Source: Hyphomicrobiales bacterium (GTDB lineage Bacteria > Pseudomonadota > Alphaproteobacteria > Rhizobiales > Rhizobiaceae). From it: a stretch of 53,159 nt of DNA. Position numbers and translations under genes: made by a program. Below are positions 1 to 7,704 of this stretch, piece after piece. Below the pieces are notes generated by a model. The model saw only the letters and a list, made by a program, of their open reading frames with translations. It was not told where the DNA came from and did no database searches. The stretch covers positions 1 through 53,159 of the forward strand of contig UCIA01000022.1 of assembly GCA_900472295.1 (NCBI GenBank), given 5' to 3'. Every line of letters starts with the position of its first letter. Position 1 is the first letter of the stretch.

Positions 1-20
1 TCGAATTTACCTTTTGCCAT
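1..20 (-). CDS. tuf: Elongation factor Tu, first six codons only
   Basis: Reading the minus strand into the window edge gives ATG at 20-18 followed by codons for M-A-K-G-K-F, the usual start of rhizobial EF-Tu. A purine-rich ribosome binding site (GGAAAGAGA) lies just upstream. Only 20 bases are present, so the identification rests on this short match and on context: in E. coli tRNA-Tyr and tRNA-Gly also precede tufB, and both tRNA genes are found here on the same strand at 2.4-2.6 kb. EF-Tu delivers aminoacyl-tRNA to the ribosome. The rest of the gene lies outside the window. Confidence 0.7.
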
Positions 21-327
21 AGTCTCTTTCCTTGGACGGCCTTGACCTTCAGTTCAGTCGAATGCGGGGCGATTAGCGACTACGGCCGAAAAACACAAGT
101 GCCTTGTGGCCGGGTGCGCTGTCCACTCGGTCCGAACCGACGATCCGATTGCGGGGTATGGCGCTGATATAGGAACGCGCGGTGGCAAATGAAATGGCCT
201 GTTTGCCTGCCGAATCCCACGATTGGATGATTGTCGCTGCGGCAAAGGTCTGGTTTGCTCGCCCGACGTAGATGCCGGCGCCAAGGGCGGATCCATTCGT
301 CTTGTCGTGCTGATTGGGGACGATCTC
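21..327. promoter_or_regulatory. Intergenic region between tuf and the LuxR gene, with a 15-base palindrome
   Basis: No gene is supported here. A perfect inverted repeat, CACAAG-TGC-CTTGTG, lies at 94-108. Read on the minus strand it is followed by TTTTT, so it could be a small terminator or attenuator about 70 bases ahead of tuf. The same CACAA/TTGTG half-sites cluster upstream of the related LuxR gene at 45577, so an operator role is the alternative. The open frames across this stretch have no recognisable protein and unusual start contexts. Confidence 0.35.
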
Positions 328-1425
328 ATGGAAGATTTGGTCGACCGTATTTACGAAGCTGCATTCGTGCCTGACCTTTGGCCCGTCGTGCTTGACGATA
401 TGAGCACGATATCGAACTCGTTCGGCGGCGCCCTGCTGGTCGCCAGTGAGGCTCATCCGCCGCGGTTTGCCGCGTCGGCGTCCATCAGGGACGCTTTGAT
501 TGAATTCTCCTCCGGAGCCTGGCGAAACAATCACCGCCCGCTGCGTTGGAAACCTAGTCTCGATGGGTTCCTTCGCGACGTCGACCTGTTTAGCCCAGAC
601 GACCTGGAGACCGACCCGATGAGACACGAATTGATTAGGTACGGATTAGGCTGGCAGGCCGGCATGGTCATGCCGATGACCAATGGCGAGGTTGTTATCT
701 ACAGCGTCGAACGTCGCCTTCAAGACGGCCCGCATGAGGTAGATTCTATCGCAGCGCTCAACGCTTTTCGCCCGCACCTCGCCCGCTCCGGACTGATCGC
801 GGCAAGACTTGGCCTGGAGCGAGCTCTTGCCACGGTATCCGTCCTGCAGAATGTCGGCCTTCCTGCCGCCGTCATGTCCGCCAACGGTCGCGTGATTGCC
901 GCGAACCAACTGCTCGACGCCATGCCATCCACTTTCCTGTCGCGGGCGTTTGATCGTTTGGCAATCGGCGACTCGAGGGCCGATGTGTTGTTTCAGGAAG
1001 CCGTCAGGATCATTGCCGGCGATCTGACACCCGTCGTCAGGTCAATTCCACTCCGGGCGACGACCGAGCGACCGGCAATCGTGCTGCATGTGCTGCCGCT
1101 TCGCCGATCGGCACAAGATATATTCGCAGGAGGAAACATACTCGTCGTTGCGGCGACCGTACGAACTGGCAGCCCGGAACCATCTCCGCAAATACTAAGC
1201 GTGCTTTTCGATCTGTCGCCGGCGGAGGCAAAACTTGCTTCGGCGCTTGGATCCGGCTGTTCGCTAAAAACAGCGGCCCTCAACCTCAACATAACGGTAA
1301 AAACTGCCCGTACCTACCTTGAGCGTGTCTTCTACAAAACCGGTACGCAACGCCAGAGCGAACTGGTGGCTTTGTTGAGAGGCGCCGGACCGGCAGCATC
1401 TATTGCCGCTGCGACGCCGGTCTGA
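328..1425 (+). CDS. LuxR-type transcriptional regulator with N-terminal sensor-like region
   Basis: The protein is 365 residues from ATG 328, chosen because GGGGA lies about 8 bases upstream and because the N-terminus (EDLVDRIYEAAF) then matches that of the paralogue at 45577 (QIVEAIYDSV). An earlier in-frame start at 223 is possible but adds an unconserved stretch. The C-terminal 65 residues form a LuxR-type helix-turn-helix (LSPAEAKLASALGSG, then KTARTYLERVFYKTGT). The middle resembles the PAS-like region of rhizobial regulators of this type; no signal-binding residues can be named. The gene ends 12 bases before an EamA exporter and is probably cotranscribed with it. The pair lies opposite to and between tuf and the tRNA-Gly gene, which suggests later insertion. 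Confidence 0.8.
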   Translation: MEDLVDRIYEAAFVPDLWPVVLDDMSTISNSFGGALLVASEAHPPRFAASASIRDALIEFSSGAWRNNHRPLRWKPSLDGFLRDVDLFSPDDLETDPMRHELIRYGLGWQAGMVMPMTNGEVVIYSVERRLQDGPHEVDSIAALNAFRPHLARSGLIAARLGLERALATVSVLQNVGLPAAVMSANGRVIAANQLLDAMPSTFLSRAFDRLAIGDSRADVLFQEAVRIIAGDLTPVVRSIPLRATTERPAIVLHVLPLRRSAQDIFAGGNILVVAATVRTGSPEPSPQILSVLFDLSPAEAKLASALGSGCSLKTAALNLNITVKTARTYLERVFYKTGTQRQSELVALLRGAGPAASIAAATPV

Positions 1426-1437
1426 TTTGGTTGCGCC

Positions 1438-2325
1438 ATGCAGTTCATCCCCTCCTCCATACGCGGCCCGTTGTTCATGATCGTTTCGACGGGGTCCTAC
1501 CTCGTCAATGATACGATGATGAAGCTCGCGACTGTGGGCTTGCCGTCCTATGAGGTGCTGTTCCTGCGTGGGATCGCGGCCACGCTGTGGGGCATTCCGC
1601 TGCTCTATTTGCTCGGTTACGGTAAGCAGATCCCGCTGATCTTCGACAGCAAAGTGCTGCGCCGCAACCTGCTCGAACTGGCGGCGATCCTTTGTTACGT
1701 GGTGGCGCTGGCCAATATGCAGATCGCCGATTCGACCGCGCTCGGGCAGATCACGCCGCTGCTGATGCTGGTCGGCTCCTCCATCCTGTTCGGCGAACGG
1801 ATCGGCGGCGTGCGCATGGCGCTGATCGGGCTCGGCTTCGTCGGCGCGCTCATGGTGGCACAGCCGACCATGGAGGGCATCTCGGTCTATGCCTTGCTGG
1901 CGCTCGGCAATGCCGCCCTGGCGGCTGCGCGCGATCTTGCCGGCAGGCGTGTCCCGGCCGAGGTGCCGGGCATGATCGTCGCCATTTCCGCTGTCGTGGT
2001 GGTGCTGATCGGCGCGGGTGCCGCGCATCTCGTTTCCGAGCGCTGGGTGATGCCGGAAGCCCGGCACCTGATTTTGATGGCCGGCGCCGGGTTCTTCCTG
2101 ATCTTCGGCCATTTCTTCATCTTCATGGCCTATCGCATCGGTCCCACCGGCGTCGTGGCGCCATTCTACTACTGCTTCACCGTCTGGGCGGTCATTTCAG
2201 GCGTGCTGGTGTTCGGGCAGTTCCCGAATGCGCTGGCCGTGTGCGGCATCCTGCTGGTGGTGGCAAGCGGGCTGACGATCGTTTCGCTGGATGAACGCAA
2301 GCGCAGGCTGACCGTCGTCGCCTGA
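1438..2325 (+). CDS. EamA/DMT-family transporter
   Basis: This 295-residue protein is almost entirely hydrophobic, with about ten predicted membrane helices arranged as two EamA repeats (roughly residues 10-140 and 150-285), the normal length and layout of drug/metabolite-transporter family exporters. The glutamate-containing LFGER segment near residue 120, at the end of the first repeat, is typical. The start at 1438 has no strong ribosome binding site, which fits translation coupled to the LuxR gene 12 bases upstream. The substrate cannot be inferred; family members export amino acids, nucleosides or other small metabolites. The upstream regulator is the obvious candidate for its control. 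Confidence 0.85.
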   Translation: MQFIPSSIRGPLFMIVSTGSYLVNDTMMKLATVGLPSYEVLFLRGIAATLWGIPLLYLLGYGKQIPLIFDSKVLRRNLLELAAILCYVVALANMQIADSTALGQITPLLMLVGSSILFGERIGGVRMALIGLGFVGALMVAQPTMEGISVYALLALGNAALAAARDLAGRRVPAEVPGMIVAISAVVVVLIGAGAAHLVSERWVMPEARHLILMAGAGFFLIFGHFFIFMAYRIGPTGVVAPFYYCFTVWAVISGVLVFGQFPNALAVCGILLVVASGLTIVSLDERKRRLTVVA

Positions 2326-2381
2326 TATATTGGACGAGATACCTACGGCCACAAACGCCTGTCTCTAGTGTCGGGAAAGTT

Positions 2382-2455
2382 TGGAGCGGGTAGCGGGAAT
2401 CGAACCCGCATATTCAGCTTGGAAGGCTGCTGCTCTACCACTGAGCTATACCCGC
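2382..2455 (-). tRNA. tRNA-Gly (anticodon TCC)
   Basis: The minus strand folds into a complete cloverleaf. The acceptor GCGGGTA pairs with TACCCGC, the D-loop GCTCAGTGGTAGAGC is standard, the anticodon loop CTTCCAA carries TCC, the T-arm is GCGGG-TTCGATT-CCCGC, and CCA is encoded at 2384-2382. It lies 28 bases downstream of tRNA-Tyr on the same strand and is probably processed from the same transcript. The Tyr-Gly-tuf order recalls the E. coli tyrU-glyT-thrT-tufB arrangement. Confidence 0.97.
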
Positions 2456-2483
2456 ATCGTCCTCAAGGTTCGCGGGCTGGCAG

Positions 2484-2568
2484 TGGTGGAGAGGGTTGGA
2501 TTCGAACCAACGTAAGCTAAGCTAACGGATTTACAGTCCGTCCCCTTTAACCACTCGGGCACCTCTCC
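2484..2568 (-). tRNA. tRNA-Tyr (anticodon GTA)
   Basis: The minus strand gives a class II tRNA of 85 bases with a long variable arm. The acceptor GGAGAGG pairs with CCTCTCC, the anticodon stem-loop contains CTGTAAA with anticodon GTA, the T-loop is TTCGAAT, and CCA is encoded. It is the first gene of a short tRNA-Tyr/tRNA-Gly transcript. A good promoter lies about 75 bases upstream at 2650-2678. Confidence 0.97.
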
Positions 2569-2649
2569 AGCCTGCCGTCGAAGCCTTGCAACGAGGCATT
2601 CTCGCCGATCAGGTCGAAACCAGGGTTTTGTCCGAAATCAGCGAAGCGC

Positions 2650-2678
2650 CTTATGGCGGCAAGGCCAGTGGGTGTCAA
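2650..2678 (-). promoter_or_regulatory. Sigma-70-type promoter for the tRNA-Tyr/tRNA-Gly transcript
   Basis: On the minus strand a perfect -35 box TTGACA (2678-2673) is followed after exactly 17 bases by CATAAG (2655-2650), a 4-of-6 match to the -10 consensus. Transcription would start near 2643 and run into tRNA-Tyr at 2568. This is inferred from sequence match and position only. Confidence 0.55.
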
Positions 2679-2778
2679 CCGCACCGGAAGGCAAAATGCG
2701 TTGATTTTGACAGCCTGCCCGGCAAGCCGGCTTTCTGCCTGTATCCATGCCCTCGCGACACGGCTATAGAAGCCGGCC

Positions 2779-3633
2779 ATGAGCAATGACAACAATCCCA
2801 AGACCGCCAAAGACACCCATTACGCCAAGCTGCGCCGCGCCCACCGCGACGAAAAGGCCGGCGGCGCGCCCGCCTTCCGGCCGCGCCAGCCAGTGCCGCC
2901 AGGCGAAAACGCGGCCGACGGACTGGTGCGGCTTTATGGCCTCCATACGGTGCGGGCGGCGCTCGACAATCCGCGGCGCAAGATCCGCAAAATGCTGGTG
3001 ACGCGCAATGCCGCCGAGCGACTGGCGATCGCCGACCTCGCCGCTCTGCCCTTCAAGGCGGAACTGGTCGAGCCGAAGGTGATCGACAAGATCACCGGTT
3101 CGGACGCCGTGCATCAGGGCGTGCTGATCGAGGCCGAACCGTTGAAGCCCAAGCGCCTCGACGCGCTCGGCGATACCAAACTGGTGCTGGTGCTCGACCA
3201 GGTCACCGATCCGCACAATGTCGGCGCCATCTTGCGCTCGGCGGTCGCCTTCGGCGCCGGCGCGCTGATCACCACGGCACGCCACAGCCCGCAGGAATCC
3301 GGCGTGCTGGCAAAATCCGCCTCCGGCGCACTGGAACATATCGACCAGATCGAGGTGAAGAATCTCGCCGATGCGCTGGGTCAGCTGCACGAAGCCGGTT
3401 TCCAGACCATCGGCCTCGATTCGGACGGGCCGGCGGAACTCGAAAAGAGCTTCTCAGGCGAAAAGCTCGCGCTGGTGTTGGGCGCCGAAGGCAAGGGCCT
3501 GCGCCAGAAGACCCGCGAGACGGTGACAGTGCTGGCACGGCTCGACATGCCCGGCGCCATCCACTCGCTTAATGTCTCCAACGCGGCGGCGATCAGCCTT
3601 TACGTGGCGCGTGCGTTCCTGCAGCGCGGCTGA
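2779..3633 (+). CDS. rlmB: 23S rRNA (guanosine-2'-O)-methyltransferase, TrmH/SpoU family
   Basis: The 284-residue protein has the three SpoU motifs in order: DQVTDPHNVGAILRSA (motif 1, about residue 140), LVLGAEGKGLR (motif 2, about 230) and SLNVSNAAAISLY (motif 3, about 257). These form the trefoil-knot SAM-binding site. Before them lies an N-terminal substrate-binding domain (LYGLHTVRAAL, then a VHQGVLIEAEP region) typical of RlmB, which methylates G2251 of 23S rRNA. The basic first 45 residues are an extension often seen in rhizobia. The gene is divergent from the tRNA-Tyr/Gly transcript and convergent with glxR. RlmB is the best fit; a TrmH-type tRNA methylase from the same family is less likely given the N-terminal domain. 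Confidence 0.9.
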   Translation: MSNDNNPKTAKDTHYAKLRRAHRDEKAGGAPAFRPRQPVPPGENAADGLVRLYGLHTVRAALDNPRRKIRKMLVTRNAAERLAIADLAALPFKAELVEPKVIDKITGSDAVHQGVLIEAEPLKPKRLDALGDTKLVLVLDQVTDPHNVGAILRSAVAFGAGALITTARHSPQESGVLAKSASGALEHIDQIEVKNLADALGQLHEAGFQTIGLDSDGPAELEKSFSGEKLALVLGAEGKGLRQKTRETVTVLARLDMPGAIHSLNVSNAAAISLYVARAFLQRG

Positions 3634-3674
3634 GCCGGAAGCGGCAGCCTTGTAACCTGAGTGCCCCAACGAAA

Positions 3675-3705
3675 ACGGGCTCCCGCGACCAGCGCGGGAA
3701 CCCGT
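3675..3705 (-). terminator. Terminator between convergent rlmB and glxR
   Basis: ACGGG-C-TCCCGCG pairs with CGCGGGA-A-CCCGT around a five-base loop (ACCAG), giving a 12-pair stem with one mismatch. On the minus strand it is followed by TTTTC, so it most likely ends the gcl-hyi-glxR transcript. It may also serve rlmB from the other side. Confidence 0.7.
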
Positions 3706-3760
3706 CCTTGGCAGGGCAAAAGTTGGCGGCTTGGGAACGTTGCGCCGCCCTCTCCTGACC

Positions 3761-4678
3761 CTATGCCGCTTTGCCCTTGGCTTCGGTTGCTTGGCCGCCG
3801 ACCTCGAAATCGGCCATCCGCTCCAGCGCGCGAACCAGCGCCGAGTGATCCTCCTTCGCCCCGCCATTGGCAGCACAGGCGTTGAACAGCTGCTGCGTCG
3901 TCGAGGTGTTGGGCAGCGAAACACCCAGCGCCTTGGCGCCTTCAAGCGCCAGATTGAGGTCCTTCTGGTGCAGTTCGATGCGGAAGCCCGGCGCGAAGGT
4001 GCGCTTGATCATGCGCTCGCCATGCACTTCGAGGATGCGCGACGCCGCGAGCCCTCCCATCAGCGCCTGCCGGACCTTGGCCGGATCGGCGCCGGCTTTC
4101 GATGCAAAAACAAGGGCTTCGGCGACCGCCTCGATGGTCAGCGCGACGACGATCTGATTGGCGACCTTGGTGGTCTGGCCAACGCCGTTCGGGCCGACCA
4201 GCGTGATGTTCTTGCCCATCTTTTCGAAGACGGGCTTTGCGCGCTCAAAAGCCTTGTCCTCGCCGCCGACCATGATGGTCAGCGACGCCGCCTTGGCGCC
4301 AACCTCGCCGCCGGACACCGGCGCGTCGAGATAGTCGCAGCCGAGATCGTTTATTTTCCGGGCGAAGACCTTGGTCTCGATGGGCGAGATCGAGCTCATG
4401 TCGATGACGAGCTTGCCCTTGGAAAGGCCGGCGGCAACGCCATTGACGCCGAACAGGACCTCGGCCACCTGCGGTGTGTCGGGAACCATTGTGATGACGA
4501 TGTCGGCAGCCTTCGCCGCGGCGGCATGGCCGCTGACGGTCTTCAGGCCCTTGGCGATGAGATCGGCCGGCGGCTTGGAACGGTGGTCGCTGGCGATCAC
4601 GGTATAGCCGGCATCCAGCAGATGCCCCGCCATCGGCGCGCCCATGATGCCGAGGCCGATAAAGCCGATGGTTTCCAT
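3761..4678 (-). CDS. glxR: Tartronate semialdehyde reductase (2-hydroxy-3-oxopropionate reductase)
   Basis: The 305-residue protein belongs to the beta-hydroxyacid dehydrogenase family. It has the N-terminal dinucleotide-binding motif (GFIGLGIMGAPMA, residues 5-17), the substrate-binding segment DAPVSGGEVGA near residue 120, and the catalytic-lysine segment GVGQTTKVANQ near residue 170. It reduces tartronate semialdehyde to D-glycerate, the second step after glyoxylate carboligase. The start has a good ribosome binding site (GGAGAGAGACA before ATG). It is the last gene of the gcl-hyi-glxR set, separated from hyi by a 196-base gap that holds a large palindrome. Enzymes of this family differ in substrate by few residues, but the context makes the assignment firm. 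Confidence 0.92.
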   Translation of the reverse strand: METIGFIGLGIMGAPMAGHLLDAGYTVIASDHRSKPPADLIAKGLKTVSGHAAAAKAADIVITMVPDTPQVAEVLFGVNGVAAGLSKGKLVIDMSSISPIETKVFARKINDLGCDYLDAPVSGGEVGAKAASLTIMVGGEDKAFERAKPVFEKMGKNITLVGPNGVGQTTKVANQIVVALTIEAVAEALVFASKAGADPAKVRQALMGGLAASRILEVHGERMIKRTFAPGFRIELHQKDLNLALEGAKALGVSLPNTSTTQQLFNACAANGGAKEDHSALVRALERMADFEVGGQATEAKGKAA

Positions 4679-4718
4679 TGTCTCTCTCCGTAAAATCTTG
4701 GCTCAAATTGGCTTAAAG

Positions 4719-4855
4719 GTCGGCGCTGCCCCTCATCCGCCTACCGGCACCTTCTCCCCGTATAGTGACGGGGAGAAGGGTATAGCTCCAACGCTGGCGA
4801 TCCCCCTCTGCCCGTCCTTCACGGGGAGAGGGTAAGGGTGAGGGGCAGCGCCGAC
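4719..4855. repeat. 137-base palindromic intergenic element with two inner hairpins
   Basis: The outer arms at 4719-4735 and 4839-4855 are perfect 17-base inverted repeats (GTCGGCGCTGCCCCTCA and its complement). Inside are two further hairpins: 4751-4761 with 4768-4778 (perfect, 11 bases), and about 4804-4830 (CCCTCTGCCCGT with its complement, one mismatch). The whole could form a cloverleaf in DNA or RNA. It lies between hyi and glxR inside an operon. It has no coding capacity and looks like a dispersed rhizobial REP-type element; copy number cannot be judged from this window. Confidence 0.85.
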
Positions 4856-4874
4856 GTTGCGTAATTGCCAACAG

Positions 4875-5672
4875 CTAAGCCGCCGCGCTCCCCTGCCCGT
4901 TAAGCTCGCGAAACCACCCAAGCCCAGCCTCGGTCCCCGCCTTCGGCTTGTATTCCGCCCCAACCCAGCCGGCATACCCAATTCTGTCGATGTGCTCGTA
5001 GAGGAAAGGATAATTGATCTCGCCCGTCCCCGGCTCGTGACGGCCGGGATTGTCCGCAAGCTGGATATGCGCGATGCGGCCAAGGTTTGCCTCGATGGTA
5101 CGGGCGAGATCCCCCTCCATGATCTGCATGTGATAGATGTCGTATTGCAGGAACAGATTTTTTGAGCCGACGCGATCGATCAGCGCCAGCGCCTGCTCCG
5201 AATAGTTCAGGAAGAACCCCGGAATGTCGCGGGTGTTGATCGGCTCGATCAAAAGCCGGATGCCGGCCTGCTCCAGTTTCTCCGCCGCAAACGCCAGGTT
5301 CTCGGCAAAGGTGTTTTCCAGCACCGAGCGATCAACACCTTGCGGTGCGATGCCGGCGAGACAATTAACCTGCTCGCAGCCTAGCGCATGGGCATAGGAG
5401 ATCGCCTTGGCGATGCCTTGCCGGAACTCCGGCACGCGGTCGGGCAGCACGGCGATGCCGCGCTCACCCTTTGCCCAGTCGCCGGCCGGCAGGTTGAACA
5501 GCACCTGCGTCAGGCCGTTCTTCTTCAGCCGCGCCGCGACCACGTCAGGCGCATGGTCGTAAGGGCCGATATATTCGACGCCCTTGAAGCCGGCGCGGGC
5601 GGCGGCGTCAAAACGGTCGAGGAAATCGTATTCGCCAAACAGCATTGACAGATTGGCTGAAAAACGCGGCAT
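4875..5672 (-). CDS. hyi: Hydroxypyruvate isomerase
   Basis: The 265-residue protein is a TIM-barrel of the xylose-isomerase-like/AP-endonuclease 2 family. It starts MPRFSANLSMLFGEYDFLDRF in the usual Hyi fashion and contains the metal-ligand segments LLIEPINTRD (about residue 150), LQYDIYHMQIMEGD (about 180), QLADNPGRHEPGTGEINY (about 210) and a late GAEYKP (about 245). It interconverts hydroxypyruvate and tartronate semialdehyde beside glyoxylate carboligase. It starts 27 bases after gcl ends, with a strong site (AAGGAGAAAAAGA before ATG). The family also holds sugar epimerases, but the operon supports Hyi. Confidence 0.92.
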   Translation of the reverse strand: MPRFSANLSMLFGEYDFLDRFDAAARAGFKGVEYIGPYDHAPDVVAARLKKNGLTQVLFNLPAGDWAKGERGIAVLPDRVPEFRQGIAKAISYAHALGCEQVNCLAGIAPQGVDRSVLENTFAENLAFAAEKLEQAGIRLLIEPINTRDIPGFFLNYSEQALALIDRVGSKNLFLQYDIYHMQIMEGDLARTIEANLGRIAHIQLADNPGRHEPGTGEINYPFLYEHIDRIGYAGWVGAEYKPKAGTEAGLGWFRELNGQGSAAA

Positions 5673-5699
5673 TCTTTTTCTCCTTCATCCCGCCAAAGC

Positions 5700-7481
5700 T
5701 TAATCCAGGAGGACAATCGCCGTCGGCGCATCTTCGTGGCTTTCCGCAAGGTCCTCGAATTCGGTAATCTTGTCGATTTCCGTGCCCATGGAAATGTTGG
5801 TGACGCGCTCGAGGATGAATTCGAGCACCACCGGCACCTGATACTCCTTCATCAGCCGCTCGGCCTCCTTGAAGGCGCCGGCGAACTCTTCCGGTTTGCG
5901 CACCCGGACCGCCTTGCAGCCCATGGCTTCGGCGACCGCGACGTGGTCGACGCCATAGCCGGCCTCGGGGTCGTTGGCGCGGTTGACGTTCTCGAAGGCC
6001 AGGCTGACCTCGAAATCCATCGAAAAGCCGCGCTGCGCCTGCCGGATCAGACCGAGATAGGCGTTGTTCACGACGACGTGGATGTAGGGCAATTTGTGCT
6101 GCGCACCGGCCGCCAGTTCCTCGATCATGAACTGAAAATCGTAGTCACCCGACAGCGCCACGATGGTGCGGTCCGGATCGGCGGCGCGCACGCCGAGCGC
6201 TGCCGGCAGCGTCCATCCCAGCGGGCCGGCCTGGCCGCAATTGATCCAGTTGCGCGGCTTGTAGACATGCAGGAACTGCGCCCCGGCGATCTGCGACAGG
6301 CCGATCGTGGTGACATAGGTGGTGTCGCGGCCGAACGCCTTGTTCATCTCCTCATAGACGCGCTGCGGCTTCAGCGGCACCTGGTCGAAATGCGTCTTGC
6401 GCTTCATCGTCTTCTTGCGTCCCTGGCATTCCTTCGCCCAACCCGACCAGTCGCGCAGTTTTCCCGCCGTCTTCCACTCAGTGGCGACGTCGAGCAGCAT
6501 CTTCAGCGCCGCACCCGCATCCGAGACGACGCCGAGATCCGGCGCGAAGACGCGGCCGATCTGCGTCGGCTCGATGTCGACATGGATGAACTTTTTGCCC
6601 CTGGTGTAGACATCGACCGAGCCGGTGTGACGGTTGGCCCAGCGGTTGCCGATGCCGAAGACAAAGTCGGCTTCCAGCATGGTCGCATTGCCGTAGCGGT
6701 GCGAGGTCTGCAGCCCGCACATGCCGGCCATCAGCCGGTGATCGTCGGGGATCGCACCCCAGCCCATCAGCGTCGGGATGACCGGAACGCCGGTGATCTC
6801 GGCGAATTCGATCAGGAGGTCGGAGGCATCGGCATTGATGATACCGCCGCCGGCGACGATCAGCGGCTTTTCCGCCGCGTTCAGCATCGCCAGCGCCTTT
6901 TCAGCCTGGGCGCGCGACATTGCCGGCTTGAACGGGACGAGCGGCTCATAGGCGTCGATGTCGAACTCGATCTCGGCCAGTTGCACATCGACCGGCAGGT
7001 CGATCAGCACCGGACCCGGCCGCGACGAACGCATCAGGTGAAACGCCTTCTGCAGCGCCATCGGCACCAGATAAGGCTCCATGACGGTGACCGCCCATTT
7101 GGCGACCGGTGCGGCGATCGCCGATATATCGACGGCCTGGAAATCCTCCTTGTTCAGCCGTGCCCGCGGCGCTTGGCCAGTGATGCACAGGATCGGGATC
7201 GAATCCGCCGCCGCCGAATAAAGACCGGTGATCATGTCGGTGCCGGCCGGGCCTGATGTGCCGATGCACAGGCCGATATTGCCGGCCTTGGCCCTAGTGT
7301 AGCCTTCGGCCATATGCGAGGCCGCCTCGACATGGCGCGCCAGGATGTGGCGGATCGATCCCCGCGCCTTCAGCGCGGAGTAGAAAGGATTGATAGCAGC
7401 ACCCGGCACGCCAAAGCCGCAGGAAATGCCTTCCTTTTCGAGAACGAGAACCGCTGCATCGACAGCGCGCATCCTGGCCAT
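5700..7481 (-). CDS. gcl: Glyoxylate carboligase
   Basis: The 593-residue protein is a thiamine-diphosphate enzyme that condenses two glyoxylates to tartronate semialdehyde and CO2. I chose ATG 7481 (MARMRAVDAAV) over the longer frame start at 7541: it matches the E. coli protein start and has GCGGAGG six bases upstream. Domains are the N-terminal PYR domain (residues 1-180, GTSGPAGTDMITGLYSAAAD), the central domain (190-350), and the C-terminal PP domain with the ThDP motif running from SGDYDFQF to VVVNNAYLGL. Residue 51 is Val (ILARHVEAASH) in place of the catalytic glutamate of most ThDP enzymes, a known hallmark of this enzyme. It heads the operon with hyi and glxR, divergent from an IclR regulator. 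Confidence 0.96.
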   Translation of the reverse strand: MARMRAVDAAVLVLEKEGISCGFGVPGAAINPFYSALKARGSIRHILARHVEAASHMAEGYTRAKAGNIGLCIGTSGPAGTDMITGLYSAAADSIPILCITGQAPRARLNKEDFQAVDISAIAAPVAKWAVTVMEPYLVPMALQKAFHLMRSSRPGPVLIDLPVDVQLAEIEFDIDAYEPLVPFKPAMSRAQAEKALAMLNAAEKPLIVAGGGIINADASDLLIEFAEITGVPVIPTLMGWGAIPDDHRLMAGMCGLQTSHRYGNATMLEADFVFGIGNRWANRHTGSVDVYTRGKKFIHVDIEPTQIGRVFAPDLGVVSDAGAALKMLLDVATEWKTAGKLRDWSGWAKECQGRKKTMKRKTHFDQVPLKPQRVYEEMNKAFGRDTTYVTTIGLSQIAGAQFLHVYKPRNWINCGQAGPLGWTLPAALGVRAADPDRTIVALSGDYDFQFMIEELAAGAQHKLPYIHVVVNNAYLGLIRQAQRGFSMDFEVSLAFENVNRANDPEAGYGVDHVAVAEAMGCKAVRVRKPEEFAGAFKEAERLMKEYQVPVVLEFILERVTNISMGTEIDKITEFEDLAESHEDAPTAIVLLD

Positions 7482-7619
7482 GTCCAGCCTCCGCAAGTTT
7501 GTTGGTTGGCTGACAATGCCAGCACCGTCTTGATTTTTCAATTTTTTCAGAATATTTTTTCATTTCTAAGAAACGGCGTCTGTAGACTGATTTTATTGGA
7601 TTTTTCGTTTTCCATGATT

Positions 7620-7704
7620 CCACGATAGCAAACCGGTGAAAAACTTTTTCATTGCGATTTCGGCGAAATCGGCGACAATCCCACGATGGAAACCAGTGAA
7701 AAAC
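7620..7704. repeat. Imperfect direct repeat across the iclR start codon
   Basis: About 25 bases at 7620-7644 (CCACGATAGCAAACCGGTGA plus AAAAC) recur at 7681-7704 (CCACGATGGAAACCAGTGAA plus AAAC), 61 bases apart. The second copy contains the ATG of the IclR gene and its first codons. It could be a remnant of a short tandem duplication or a pair of regulator sites. Both copies lie between the divergent gcl operon and its probable regulator. Confidence 0.6.
7655..7671. promoter_or_regulatory. Palindrome CGATTTC-GGC-GAAATCG, candidate IclR operator
   Basis: A perfect 7-3-7 inverted repeat lies 14 bases upstream of the IclR start codon, in the gap shared with gcl. IclR-family repressors bind palindromes of about this size in their own divergent promoters, so this is the best operator candidate. 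The operator role is inferred; the palindrome itself is plain. Confidence 0.45.

Noticed and set aside
73..627. 184-residue minus-strand frame upstream of tuf
   Set aside because: It overlaps the LuxR gene in antisense and has no domain or ribosome binding site.
1264..2112. 282-residue minus-strand frame opposite the LuxR/EamA genes
   Set aside because: His/Arg/Gln-rich shadow of the EamA gene without a convincing start.
5736..7256. 506-residue plus-strand frame opposite gcl
   Set aside because: It is the antisense shadow of gcl; no start site or domain supports it.
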